The notes: generated by a model from the sequence alone, not told the origin. A stretch of 64,000 bases of DNA from Enoplosus armatus (GCF_043641665.1 NC_092181.1:8679057-8743056), one strand, 5' to 3'. Shown: positions 1-12,300, counted from the stretch's first letter. Program-made: numbers and translations.

Positions 1-67
1 CTCATTAACACCTGGTCTAAATGCACCTCTCTTCTGCTCACGTTCCCCGCCCCCTCCCCCTCCCCAG

Positions 68-2282
68 TCTGCAGCACCTCAGTCGACCCCTGTGACATCA
101 CAAGACCCCAGCAGTGTGGTGGCAGTCCAGCTGAGGGTACCAGACACCAACACACCAGCCAACCCCAACGCCCAGCAACAGCAGAGACCCAGTAACAGCA
201 ACCCCCTGAGCTCCGAATACTCTCTGTTCGAACTGGAGACGTTCTTCACCCGCTGGGCCCCCGATAATGAGTCTGTATCGGCCCCCGGTGGCCCTTCGTG
301 TTCTTTCACCGCTGATGACTCAGCAGAGTGTGACCAGGATGGAGTTATTATTGTAGAGAGCGAACCACAGCCGCAACTCGCGCTCCAGCCACCGCAAGGC
401 TCCGTTTCCTCAGCAGCGAGGAGGAGTGGCGGGGGAGGGGTTCACACCCAGCCATCTGCGTCTCAAGGTAAGAGGCCGTCTCCTTTCCTTTCTAGAGGCG
501 TCGTGTGACGCTGCTCTTGTGTTGAAACTGCCCCGTCAGACAGCGATAACTGCTGCAACACAAGTCTGAGAGTGCTTGCTCATGGTGGGAACTGTTGGGT
601 CTCTGTAAATAGTATTATAAAGAGTACGTTCTATACCTGCTGTATATGTAAAGTGTCATGAGATAACCTTTGTTGTGATTTGGCGCTATATAAATAAAAA
701 CTGAAGTGAACTGAATACAATTCAGTTGTTTGCCAACCGACGGGAGATTTAGCCGCCCGTCCTGCACATTTCAAAGTAGACCTAGACATTTTTAATAGAG
801 ACGGAAACTAGTCCAGGAAACTGTGGGTGCGCTGGAGTTGGCAGCAGTGAGAAGATAAAGCACAAACCAGGAAGTTCAGTTTGAAGCCCTATGACATACC
901 ATTAGTTATACAGTTAGGTCAGCAGTGATTTGCTCCTCCAGCTGGACTTTTAGCTAAGTGATCTGTAGATTTAACACAATGCTGCACCGTGCTCTACCTG
1001 GTGTGTACACTTGTCATGTGTTCGAGTGTGTTGACAGACTGGACAGGACTGCTCTGCGACTCCAGCTGAGCCAGGATCTGCTTCACCCTGTATTGCTTTG
1101 TCCAGTGTCTGTCCGCCTCTGCGTCTTTTTATGGATTTAGTTCATTGGACGCAAGACATCAGCAGTGTTTTGAAGGGTCCAGTCAGCCTCAGAGGTCGCT
1201 GTCCGTCAGCAGCACAGCTAATGTGGGTCTTCACCAGGCGCACTAATGTCTCAGAAAATGCCATCGAAGCCACTGATTTGTTCAGGGGACAAAATCATTT
1301 TCATGAAGAATGAGACGTAAACCAAACCTCCTATGCTTCATGAATGTTTTGATGTGCATGCATGCGCCTCTTGAAGTCTTTGTGGACTGCATACATTTGA
1401 TGAAGTGGACTGTGTACAGTACGAGTGAAAGCATCATGGGAACTGTGTCTGTTGAGGGCTAACAAAATAACAGTCATGTCATGTTTAGTATGTAGTAGCA
1501 GATGCTGATTTATTGTGGAACGTGGACAGAAAAGCCCAGCGTCATGTTTCTTCTTGTGTTTTCTGCTCCCAGGCCTGTCAGCGGGGACTTCTCTGTCCAT
1601 GAGGATGCAGGCTCCATCTTCCCAGCCTCCATGGAGCACAACGCCAGCCATGATAAGAAGTGCACAGGCTCAGCTGCTGCAGCAGCAGCCTCGTAACAGC
1701 AACGGGGTCTCTCCGCAACAACAACAGCAGCAGCAGCACAGCGTTCCCTCTGCAGAGACCACACTGTCCTCCACCACAGCCGGTGACGCTCACTGCGCCG
1801 GTAAAACAAGTATCAGCTCAACCGGCAGGACCATGAGCTTCACTGTGGCCGCGCCGTCAGCTTTACCTGTCAGGGGGTCCACAGCGGCGTTGGCCAGCAT
1901 CGAGGTGGCCATCGCCGCGCAGCATCGAGCCAGCCTCCTGGCTCGCCACAGTAAAAGCCAGGCGGCCGGCTTTGCGCCCAGTGAGCGCCGCAAGAAGAGC
2001 TACGTCTGCCGGGCCTGCGGCAAGGCTTTCTCCGGCCTGTCCAATCTGGAGGCCCACGAGAGAGTCCACACGGGGGAGAAACCATTCCGCTGCGACACCT
2101 GCGGGAAACGCTTCTCAGAGGCCGGGAACCTGAAGAAGCACCAGAGGGTTCACACCGGGGAGAAACCCTTCCGCTGTGACCAGTGTGGGAAGAGGTTCGC
2201 TTGGATCTGCAACCTGAGGACACACCAGCAGTCTGCCACAGGCTGCGGACCACAGGCCAGGGGAGGGTTGGGACTGGGCTGA
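68..2282 (+). CDS. C2H2 zinc-finger protein, 3' part (two last coding exons)
   Basis: Two exons join cleanly: 68-467 (acceptor AG at 66-67, donor GTAAGA at 468) and 1573-2282 (acceptor CAG ending 1572, stop TGA 2280-2282). The first ends one base into a codon and the second supplies the other two, so the frame holds. The upstream exon gives an acidic, Ser/Pro-rich stretch with the phrase SEYSLFELETFFTRW. The last exon has Q-runs, an Ala-rich stretch, and three adjacent fingers at the C-terminus joined by HTGEKPFRC linkers. Fingers 1 and 2 are classical C2H2; finger 3 keeps CxxC and the first His but ends HQQSATGC, giving a C2HC pattern. This is a nuclear DNA-binding protein by family. An N-terminal BTB domain upstream of the window is possible but not visible. 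I do not recognise the orthologue. Confidence 0.85.
586..715 (+). repeat. Dispersed repeat, 3' tail of a non-LTR-like element (copy 1 of 4)
   Basis: The tail carries GGTGGGAACTGTTGGGTCTC followed by GATTTGGCGCTATATAAATA and ends in AAAACTGAAGTGAACTGAAT. The same order of blocks recurs at 25918-25990 (+) and, reverse complemented, at 23762-23960 and 60555-60640. Such tails are frequent in teleost genomes and are usually attributed to LINE or SINE 3' ends. It lies in the zinc-finger intron 468-1572. Confidence 0.6.
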
Positions 2283-2612
2283 CCACACAGGGCAGACTGC
2301 GGCGGACAGGACTGTTGATGCTAGTAGTATTTTATTCACACACACAGGCACATTTCTTCATTCTTAAACAGTAGTATGGCAGCAATACAAAGTGTGGAAC
2401 GCTTCCCATATTTACTTATGGTGTCTTACTCTTTGATATATGATGAAACACTGAACAACCATTAGCTCTCAGTGAAAGGACCAAACACGTGTTTTTTTTA
2501 CGCTTTAGCTCATTAGCTACAAACCATGTGTACTCCATGCTACTACTGATCATTTGCCAAAGTAGTGTTATGACCTGGCCACAGCAAAAGGAGAGACACA
2601 CAAAGTATGAAG

Positions 2613-2618
2613 ATTAAA
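2613..2618 (+). promoter_or_regulatory. Candidate polyadenylation signal of the zinc-finger gene
   Basis: ATTAAA lies about 330 bases after the stop codon. It is a common variant of the poly(A) signal. This is a weak call from the motif alone. Confidence 0.25.
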
Positions 2619-2856
2619 GCTTATTTTTACTAACTTAAATCAAATTAAAGCCAAACACTCTGCTTTTCTTATGACCCAAAACAGCCCGATCAGAGCCAGC
2701 CATGTTACGACTCCTGTACAACAGCCAGAGGTCACCTTGAAGGCGGCTCTAGTAGTCTATTTCTATTGGTTATGCGAGTGGCTACTTAGTGTAATCAGGA
2801 GCGCCTGTGGGCCTCCTGTGCTCTCCCAGTAAGAACACACTGAACACACTGAAGCA

Positions 2857-3359
2857 TCAGTACTCTGTCAGCATCTGGCCACTTCTTTGACTCAGCCACA
2901 AACGTTCAAAGAGGGTGAAGAAAGCATCCGGGTCACGCTCATTAAATTTCGGCACCTCACGAACCAACTGCAATTTAGTCTGCGCCACTTCTAGCCTTAC
3001 TCTTTCCAGACGAATACTCTCCAACTCAAGCTGCTTTTCAGTGTCTACCTTTAAACGTAATTTCTCCTGCTCAAACTGCATTGCTAACAACTCTTTCTGC
3101 TGCTCAAAAGTCAGCCCCGCAGCCTGCACCCCCCCCTGGTACAGGTACCGGCTCTGACAAGGCCCGGTGAGGCTCACTCTCCTCTAACACGCCTTGCTCA
3201 AACAAAGACGACAATAATACATCCCGAACGTCATCTTAACGTTTTTTTCTCAGACACAACAATACCATAATGATCAGCTATTTGAAATAACTGATCTTTC
3301 TTGCAGCCATAAACAAACGCCGCCGTAGGCGCATCAAAAAACCCAGACAATGAAGCCAT
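2857..3359 (-). pseudogene. Retroelement gag-like fragment, frameshifted
   Basis: On the minus strand an ATG at 3359 opens a frame with the phrase KKDQLFQIADHYG. This is the family-typical start of fish LTR-retrotransposon gag-like (SCAN-like) proteins. The frame breaks at about 3237, where two bases seem to be missing before the conserved DDVRDVL segment. It resumes in another frame with a coiled-coil, charged stretch (FEQQKELLAMQFEQEKLRL) and the motif VPKFNERDPDAFFTLFERL. It then stops at 2857. No protease, reverse transcriptase or integrase follows, so this is a dead 5' fragment. LTRs were not identified with confidence; 3360-3720 could hold part of one. Confidence 0.6.
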
Positions 3360-4573
3360 TTTTTTATTTTTTTATTTACCGTCACAGATAGTCAAGCATT
3401 AACTGATACACATGACAGCACTTTACAGAAAATTTCCCCCAAACTGCCTGACCAAAACTTACTAGAAACTCACCCCTAGGTTCTGCGGTGGGTGTATTAA
3501 GCACCAAACCAGCGGGTCTGTGAAGCCACCTGCAGCAGGAAACCCCACCAGACCACACGGAGTGCCCCCAAGATAGCTGTCCGAAGACAACTAACGCTAA
3601 CCGCTCCCCGCAGCACTAGTAAAACAAAAAGACGACACAACCCAAAGGGGGTGTGCCCTACAGCCTACCAGAGAAATCTCTGTAAATTGAGCATCAAAAC
3701 AGCAACACTCACCCTCTGCAGTGTGTCTCCCCAAAAACCCACTGCAGGAGAGTCAAAGCCAGCACTCAGCTGGACCAAATCCGCTTATCAGTGCAATCAA
3801 CACCATGTGCCCACTGCTACCTAAGGCACAAGAAACAAACTTAACATACCTGAATGTCTCTTTAGTAACCTGGGAACACTGGGGCCCACAGGTGCTCCTG
3901 ACTACGCCAAGCAGCCACTCACATGTTACTGTGAGGATGAAAAGCTTTAATGGTGCCCGGCCAAGCCAAAATCTCGCCATTGTGAATATTAAAGTGACAC
4001 TGAAAACAACGAGATTTCATTGTAATGTGTTTCCATTGCATTTGTGAGACTTTGGCATCATTTCTGTAAACAAATGAGACCAATCTACTTGATACAGTTT
4101 CAGTGCAACTCGTTCACGCCCTTCCAATTCAAAACAAAAGATGCCAGCCTTTAGGGATTATGGGAAATGTGGTCTTACTTTTGAGAAATACCAGCGCTAA
4201 TGATTCCACAGACATGAAAGCTATTAAACTGTTGCTAACAGTAGTCATGCTAAATGGTCCCAATGAGTGACAGTGATGTCTTCAGGGTGCTGCTACTTTT
4301 GTACTTTAATCACATCAAGTATCTTTTCTTAATATGCACAATAAACATTTTAAGAGAGACAGTGATTTCAATGGTGCTCCCTGTTAGTTGAGTACTACGA
4401 GCTTGCAGTGTTGAGGTGGTATTCTATCATTAATGGTAACAGCCATAACTTAAACAAAATGCGCGTCACATTGTAGCGTAGAAGTGTTTGCAGTGAATTT
4501 ATGTTTCACGAATTACAGTTTCTTAACATTGCAAATGTAATATGGCTGAAGGTGAGGAAAAGAATACACGACC

Positions 4574-4645
4574 TAGCAGAGGATGGTTTCGATCCATCGA
4601 CCTCTGGGTTATGGGCCCAGCACGCTTCCGCTGCGCCACTCTGCT
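4574..4645 (-). tRNA. Initiator tRNA-Met (CAT), copy 1
   Basis: The 72-base minus-strand segment folds as a cloverleaf: acceptor AGCAGAG pairs with CTCTGCT, the anticodon loop has CAT at 4613-4611 flanked by GGGCCCATAACCC, and the T arm reads GGTCGATGGATCGAAACC. The GGG/CCC anticodon stem, the A in place of T54 and the terminal A1 are hallmarks of eukaryotic initiator tRNA. No intron is present. A TTTT terminator follows on the minus strand (about 4557-4560). To my recollection the sequence is the same as the human gene, so it is probably functional. Confidence 0.96.
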
Positions 4646-5015
4646 TTGGACTGACATTTCATATCACGTGACAATTTAAGGTGGAACTCCAGAGTCTGAA
4701 AATAGGGTAGCACATTATATCAGGAAGGAAATATCTATCAGGATGGACTACTACCTCTATCATTCTGCTCATTTTAGAGATATCCTCTGGAATATTTTTT
4801 TTCGCCTCTGAAACGCGGTTGAAACACTACAATGAGAGTTGACCACGTTAAAACTTGTTTTAGCTAAATATCATTCAGTAGTGTTCTGTAGTTTGGTCGT
4901 GTTTTATATTTGTGGAGCTGCTTTGACGTCTCTGGCAGTCAAAAGCGCGTCATAAAGTATTTTGAGTGAATTTACGTTTCACGAGCGTCATTTGGACTGA
5001 CGATGATGAAAAGGA

Positions 5016-5087
5016 TAGCAGAGGATGGTTTCGATCCATCGACCTCTGGGTTATGGGCCCAGCACGCTTCCGCTGCGCCACTCTGCT
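5016..5087 (-). tRNA. Initiator tRNA-Met (CAT), copy 2
   Basis: This copy is identical in all 72 bases to the gene at 4574-4645 and sits 442 bases away in the same orientation. The anticodon is at 5055-5053. A TTTT terminator follows on the minus strand at about 5008-5011. The 5' flank shares a near-identical block with the first copy (TCACGTGACAATTTAAGGTG), so the two arose by local duplication. Confidence 0.96.
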
Positions 5088-5761
5088 TTGGACTACCGTA
5101 TGGTATCACGTGACAATTTAAGGTGGAACTCCAGAGTTTGACTACAAAAATGTTGTTTCACCTTTCCGCCACTAGAGGGCATGGCGAGTTCATTTTTTTC
5201 ATTGGTACAGGTAGAAAGCACACATGTAGCATGTCCGCTTAGAATTCAGCTTTTTGAATTATGTGTGTTTGTTTATTCTTAAGTGTTTATTATTAAGAAA
5301 TTGTTCATTTCTTAATTTCCCAAATGTTAGATGGATTGTGTATTTTTCATGAATCTTTATGGTAAATCTTGAGAAATACACACACACACACACACACACA
5401 ATATTTATACTCATATCATTCTCTCAGTTTTGGAGGTAAACAGCTCCACTTCATCAGGACCAGCTGTCGTGTAAAAAGCAGAAAGCTTCATACAGCACAT
5501 TTTATTTTAAACACACTGATATGAAACCAGAAATAGACAATTGACAAAATGACAAATAACATATTCTGAAAAGAAAACAGTCAGGATTAGAGTTAAACAT
5601 ACCATTTCTAAATACAAAGTAAGTATTCAACATATTTACATTGTATGGTACACTGGCTCTCACAACTCTCACGTCAGTGAGGCTAAATAAGTTAAGCAAT
5701 TACACATCAATCAGTTTGTTTTCAGGCCCACTGATGTGTGTAGCCACTGATAGGACATGGA

Positions 5762-6185
5762 CTGAATGAAGAAAGACCAGGTGGACTGAAGAAAGACTTG
5801 ATGGACTGAATAAAGACCGGGTGGACTGAATAAAGACCGGGTGGACTGAAGAAAGACTTGATGGACTGAATAAAGACTGGATGGACTAAATAAAGACAGG
5901 GTGGACTGAAGAAAGACCAGGTGGACTGAATACAGACCGGGTGGACTGAATAAAGACCGGGTGGAATGAAGAAAGACCAGGCGGAATGAATACAGACCGG
6001 GTGGACTGAATAAAGACCGGGTGGAATGAAGAAAGACCAGGCGGAATGAATAAAGACCAGGTGGACTGAATAAAGACCAGGCGGACTGAATAAAGACCGG
6101 GCGGACTGAATAAAGACCGGGTGGACTGAATAAAGACTGGATGGACTGACGAAAGACCAGATGGACTGAATAAAGACTGGATGGA
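5762..6185. repeat. 20-bp minisatellite, about 21 units
   Basis: The unit is close to GTGGACTGAATAAAGACCGG with scattered substitutions (AATAAA or GAAGAAA, CCGG or CCAG). Because 20 is not a multiple of 3, all three frames are read in turn, producing a 20-residue periodic peptide. That peptide is open on the minus strand for about 195 codons; it is an artefact of the repeat and not evidence of a gene. The array starts about 120 bases downstream of the tmem132a stop codon, so it may lie in that gene's 3'UTR. Confidence 0.9.
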
Positions 6186-6302
6186 CAGCAAAATGACCCA
6201 TCACCCAGTAAAAAGTGATGTCATGGTTCCACTGTGGGCGAGCAGGGCGATCCCAAACTGTTTGGTAGCGTATTACTGTACAAACCTCGGCCTGCACATA
6301 TA

Positions 6303-9300
6303 TCAGCAAATGATCTCTACTTCTTTAACATCCTCTTTATTGTGCTCCTGCTGCTGCTTCATCTCCTCGTCGCCGCCTCTCCTCTTCGTCTCCTCGTCTT
6401 CCTGTGCGCCTCCCTCCAGTTCTCCTTCCCCCTCCTCCCCTGCCGCTGTCCTCCTCCTGTCTCGTAGGGCGCAGGGCAGACAGTTCGCCAGGAAGAGGAC
6501 GGCGGAGAGGCCAAGCAGCGAGAGGACGGCGCCCACGCCGACCTCCAGCTCTCGAGCTCCCCGCCCTTCCTCCTCGTCCTCCTCCGTCCTCTCGCCTTTC
6601 TCCTGGCTGGGGGCGAAGTACACAGCGCCCTCCTCCTGGCTCGGCATCAGCACGGCTCTTTCCAGATTGTTGCGGCTGACCATCCCTCTGTTCCCCACCT
6701 CGTTCCAGTTCCTATTAGTCATCCTCCCACTGATTTTGTCATAGTAGTCACTGCTTAGATTCCCGCTTTCGTTCTCGTCAAAGTTTGATGAATATATGTC
6801 ACTGTCTGACTCCACCAGCGTGTCTGAAATGTCAAACTCAAACTCCCCGCCCTCCTCATCCTTGTCCCCTACAGGCTGCAGGAAGCCCAGGTCTAGGTTG
6901 ACCCTTATCCAACCAGATCCTCTCGCCAGCCTCCTGGTCCCGCCTCCTCCTCCCCCTTCGGCGTCTTTCCAATCCCTTTCACCTTCGCTGATGGAGTTGG
7001 AAGTGATTGGCTGGTCAGCGCAGGTTGAAACCAGCAGCTCCGCGCGCAGTAGAGGCCCACCTCCGTCGCCCTGGGCGAAGATGCGCTGGCTGGGGCCGGG
7101 CGCCACCACGACCACAGTCTCGGCCAATGAGGAGAGACGCAGGAAAAAGGGCAGGTCGCTGAAGGAGGAGAGGAGGGAGGCAGTGTCGTCGCTGAACTGG
7201 AGCCAGACACTGATGGACGCCTCCTGAGAGAGACACGACAGGATATAGATGGAAGGACAATTCGCAAGACATTGTCCTCTTAACTTTTTCACATTGATAC
7301 TATCTTTGCACCACGTGAGAAATCGTCCTCTCGCGTCAGAAATGGACCTCATCGACGTCCCACTCACCTGGTGATGGTTGTACAGGATGTTGTAGGCTGT
7401 CACGGTCGCTGTGACGATGGAAAGGTGGGCCGGGCTGGTCATGACCGACATGCCGAGGCCGCTGACCACCTGCACGGACAGGTCCCCGGGGGTAACGGGA
7501 TCGGAGGTCACCGTGATGTCACATCTGCCCAGCACGCCGTCCCACTGCTCGGAGACGACCTGAGAGAGAGAGAGAGAGAGATGATGATGATGATGCTCAG
7601 TAAGTGAAGATGTCCACCTGGATCCATGCACACCTCTCGCCTTACATGGAGTGATGTCTTCCCTGGTTGTAAACCGATCAGGTTGGTCTGAGCGTCAAGG
7701 GAGGCCACTCGAGCGTCATCGACCCTCAGCCAGTCGCGGACCAGCTCTGTGACGTCCACAAACCAATCGGATGAGCCCAGCAGGTGCGTGGCTCTACTGT
7801 GGGAGTCCTGAGCCGTGAACTGAGTCAGAACCTGGACTGAGGAACGCTGATACACCGGCACACACCTGAAGAGACAGGACGCAAATGAAGAACTGAAGGC
7901 CTGAGATGATACACGGGTGCACACGAAGCTCTGAAAACTCCACATTCCGACTGATGATGGCACTAAAACGGTTTAATCTCGGTCAAATACGAGCACGTCC
8001 GCACATTACTGCATGCAGACTACTCGTGGATTATCTAGTCTATTTACAGACCTCATAGCCACCTAACTATATTTGGAGTCTTTGGGCTCTAAGAAATGAA
8101 AAATCACAACTGTGATGATAAGAGGATTAATTCAGAAGGCTCATCACAAAGAGATTTTGATAAGACATCAAGCGTTCCTCACACTGTTCCAGTTTTTGCT
8201 AACAATGTGGTCTAAGGCTCATGGTTGTGGTTGTCCCTTCACACACTGGTGCTAAAGAGGACTTTCAGGCCCACTGTGGCTGTCTCCTACCCTTTCTCCG
8301 TGAAGTGGTTCCAGCCATCGATGGCATTGAGAACGGGGTCCGCCAAGGTCACTCGCAGGGGCACTGAGGGCGCCCACACCTCCAGACACACAGAGCCACT
8401 GAGCGTGCCCAGTAGAAACTCCACCCTTGCACAGGTGTTGCCCAACCCTGATTCGCTGCCGTCCACAAAGAGGGTGGAGCAATCACTGGACACCTGTGGC
8501 GAGGACGGAGACAGGCCAGACAAGATGGGTTTCATTGGGTTTTGTTCTTATTGAATGTTTGAATATAACAATGTCACTTTAAAGCTGCGGCAATCAATCA
8601 GTTTTGTTTCAGCTAAGTGTCTTTCAGCTCATTGTTTTTCGTTTTACGATGAACATGGTGGACAGAGATTTTTCTTTTTTGTGTCAGACTGCGTCGCACC
8701 TTGACGGTGTTCTCATTGGTGGAGTGACACGTGACTGCAGAGGTGACGTCCAACACCTTCCCATCCCGACTTACGGCCAGCACAATGACAGGAAGTGAGA
8801 CGGGCCGGCTGGTCAGTATGGCTGTGTTGATGATCGTGTTACTCTGATGAGAGAGGACCAGAAAACACACAATTAAAATGAGATTAGACGGACCTTGAAC
8901 GATCTGAAAGGTTATACCTCTGGGTCGGGATTTTACGGTAGCCGACAACAAAACATTTGCATTGGGAGAAACGTGGTGAAAAACGGATGCAAATTCAAAA
9001 ACACATATGAAACCCCCAAAATGCTGCAAATGAAAAAAAGGTGCGGCAGAAAGCCAAAACAAATACATTCACAGCTAAGAGCTAAGCTAAGGGGCGACAT
9101 ATAAAAGGCACGTATTCTTTTTTTTACATTTGGCCTTAGTCTTTTACACTGTTTTTAAAGAGCAACAGATTGATGTAGCTAGCGTTAGCGTGCTGTCGTC
9201 TGGTCTCTCTCTCTGTCTCAGGCTGAGAATAAAGGTGTTCTGGAGGCCCGAGCACTTCCGTTGTGTTTCCTATGTGTTTTTGAATTTGCATCGTTTCTGA

Positions 9301-12300
9301 AGCTGCGGCGTGTTTGCCCTTGTCGGCCACCGTAGGGATTGAATGAATGAATGAATGAATGAAGTACCTCTGTGATGGGAGCGATTCCAAAGATGTGTCG
9401 ATCAGCGAATGAGAAGGTGCTCGCCGCTGCCCCGTGTGGCGATAAGGGGTTGCTACGCCCAGAGTACTCCACCCACCAGTTAGCAGACACCGTCATGGCA
9501 ATACCGAAGCTCTGCCTCAGGCCGTCGACTGACAGACACACCACCTGCTGGAGGAGAGTGGGACTGCAGGGCGACAGAGATAAGACACTGGGCTGCCAGT
9601 CACCACAGTGAGAGCTGCTGCAGAGGGAACATGTGATCTCCCACTGTCACCTTGGTTACATAGTGATTAAGTATGTTCAAAGCTAATGTGATTGCACATA
9701 GATGAAGGCACCGCTAAAAATGTTTTGAAAGTTCTGACGTGAGATATCAGTTTTAATATCTGTCAACACCAGTATGCTCGCTAAGCTCGCTAACGTTAGC
9801 CTCAAGGGCAGGAATGTTTCCCGCTGCTTGGCGACACCACCAGCTGCTCCGGGACTTTGCCGGACTTGTCTTTCTCATTGGCTCTTGTGGCCCCGCTCCG
9901 AAACTAAGTAAGTAATGATCCAGATTTTAACTCGTAAATGTCAAACATGTTTGAAATTATCGGCGCGGTTTAAGACTGGATTTGTAAACCTCGGTATCCG
10001 ACCAAGGTCCAAGACCAGATGTCTCCTCCGATTGTCGGGAGGGGTGAATCGGCCCAAAACTACCTGCGTGCCTGCCTGAGCCAACAAGTTCTTTGTGTGT
10101 GTGTGTGTGTGTGTGTAACAACTGGTCTTTGTTTAAACGTACACCTCTGGTTGTCTGAATGGTAAAATGTGGTGAAAACACTTTTGACTGCTGTATTTTC
10201 CGTCTATCAGTGAACTGAGAGGAAATCAAACTCTTGACCCACTTGTTTGCGTGCTTGAACGTGCTGTGTTTGTGGCAGACGATGGATACCACGTCGTGTT
10301 TGGAGCCTTGGCTTCTCTCCAGGGTCACCGTCCACAGGTCAGAGGTCAGAGTTTTCTGGGCCACCATCGACACCAAGCCCTTCTTCACCTTCAGCCTGAA
10401 GACGCACAGATTTTCGGTGTGTAAAACTTCAAGAGTTTGTTGGCAGTTAGTGATACAGAGTGTGACACAAGACAGCGTGTCGTGCTGATGCGATACCTTA
10501 AGACAACAAACTCAGCACTGAAGTTGGCTCTCAGATTCACGGACACCCTGATCGGCTGTCCTATCAGGACGGGGCCCCTGTGATAGCGAATCACGACGTG
10601 GGAGTCCAAGCTAAGCTCCTCCTCTTCCTGCCCATTCAAACAGGTTTCTTCTTCTTTGGTCCTGCTCTGCTCTTTCTCCTCCTCCTCTTCCTCCTCCTCC
10701 TCCTTCAGTGTCACCGCTTTGATATGGAAGAGCTGCCTCCGGGCCTGAGCCGCTCTGTCCTCCACACATCTGGGCGGAACAAGGAGATCGACAGATGTGG
10801 TAGAATGACACACAGACATGAACTGAGCAACGAAGAAAGTACTAAAAACTCAAAGAGTCCCTGCACATGTTCTCACATTCTCTTGTAACGTACCCCGGCG
10901 GTGTCAGCTCTAGGTGGTCCGCTGGGTCGAAGGAGGAGTAGTAAAGCTGTATTTGGTTTCTCGTGGGGCCCCGTTGGTACCTGAGGGATCGTGGAACATT
11001 CCCCTGGGCGTCCCCATCAACACCTGGATGGTATCTGAATGAACGCGCAATTAATCTTTCACTCAGGCAACCGATGAAACCATCACCATCGCCTACGACT
11101 CGCTGAGGAAATCAAGGATCAATGGAAACTCCAGACTATGCTGTACATTCATTCTTTCATATAATAATCCATTCCAAGTGAGTTGGCTGTCTGAAATGAA
11201 TGAAGTGAACTAATGAAAGAAGTACACCTCACCCCAGTGAAGGAGAAGCTGCGCGCTGGCGACTGGCAGAGTTGCCGCGATGACGCCCGCCCCGCTGCCG
11301 CTCCCGCTTCTGCACCCGGTGGCGAGGGTGGATGTTACCGTGCCACTTGTCCGCATCCTGATGTGATTGGTTGCTGTGTCGACCCCTGAACCACTCCCTG
11401 GGAAGCGTCAGAGTCACCAAGCACAGCCCCAGAGGAGGCTGGGGAGCAGGTGGACGGACAGGTAAAAGGAAGGAGGGGGAAATGGAAAAGCAAATGAGTG
11501 AGAAAGACACTGGAGAGGAAAACGCTGGGTTCAGGGAGAATCTGGCCCTCACCTGTGTGACACATGAGACCTTGCGCTCCTCTGTCTCTTTGAAGGCATG
11601 CAGGGTGACGCAGGTCCCTCGGGTGCTGGGATCGCCCCGCTTGTGGAACAGCGTCCTCACCCTGAACCTCTCTTGCCCTCCCTCATCCCGCTCTCTCTCC
11701 ACATGCCGTGAGAGGAGGGTGGCGGACACGAGGGGAGAGAGAGGGAGGACGGGCTCCGATATGCGCTGTGGGAGGAGAAAGAAAGGTATGACGCCAGTTA
11801 GCTTGAGCAGTTCATATACAATGAGCATACACTACCATCATCAGTCAACTCACCCACACATCTCATCTGTCCTCTTACCTGTGTAACAGAGTAAGGGCCA
11901 AATGAAGCCTGGAGGACCGGCCCGGGGGCCCGGCCAGGTGGGGACACCATGAATAGGCTCTGGGAGAAGGAAAAGGGGCTGGAGTTGGAGAAAAGAGGGC
12001 CCAGCTCCGCTTGGGACAGAGGGAGGAACTGCCAGGGAGGAGAGGCGACTGACATGTGGACCGGCAGGGACAGCGGGAGAGGAGGCTGCAGGAGGGATGG
12101 AGGGACTGAGGGAATAAAGAAAAAAAAAAAAAAAGGGTGTGAAGCAAAGCGTTAGAGATCGAGGCATGTTAGAAAGTCAAGAACCACAAAGAGCTACCCG
12201 AAGAGTCCCCCTCCACTCATCGTGTTCGTCTGCTGAAGGAGAAGAGTTTCTCACTTCCACAACAGGAGGATTTGTGACATCACAGCTGGTCCAGGATGCA

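Larger units (their letters stand above)
4459..5138. repeat. Partial tandem duplication carrying the two initiator tRNAs
   Basis: Blocks in common are GTGAATTTAYGTTTCACGA (near 4493 and 4967), the tRNA itself, and TATCACGTGACAATTTAAGG followed by TGGAACTCCAGAGT (ending near 4697 and 5138). Spacing between the first block and the tRNA differs (81 versus 49 bases). The sequence just downstream of each tRNA gene on the minus strand has therefore diverged, while the genes stayed identical. Confidence 0.75.

Noticed and set aside
1510..2351. Several minus-strand frames opposite the zinc-finger exon
   Set aside because: They are shadows of the GC-rich coding exon on the other strand.
5722..6309. 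Long minus-strand open frame (about 195 codons) rich in HPVFIQS-type repeats
   Set aside because: It is the translation of the 20-bp minisatellite; the period is repeat-driven and no family resemblance or splice context supports a protein.
6303..7631. Single 442-codon frame as one exon
   Set aside because: It runs through two introns; consensus donors at 7645 and 7367 and acceptors at 7560 and 7224 split it, and only the split version joins the rest of tmem132a in frame.
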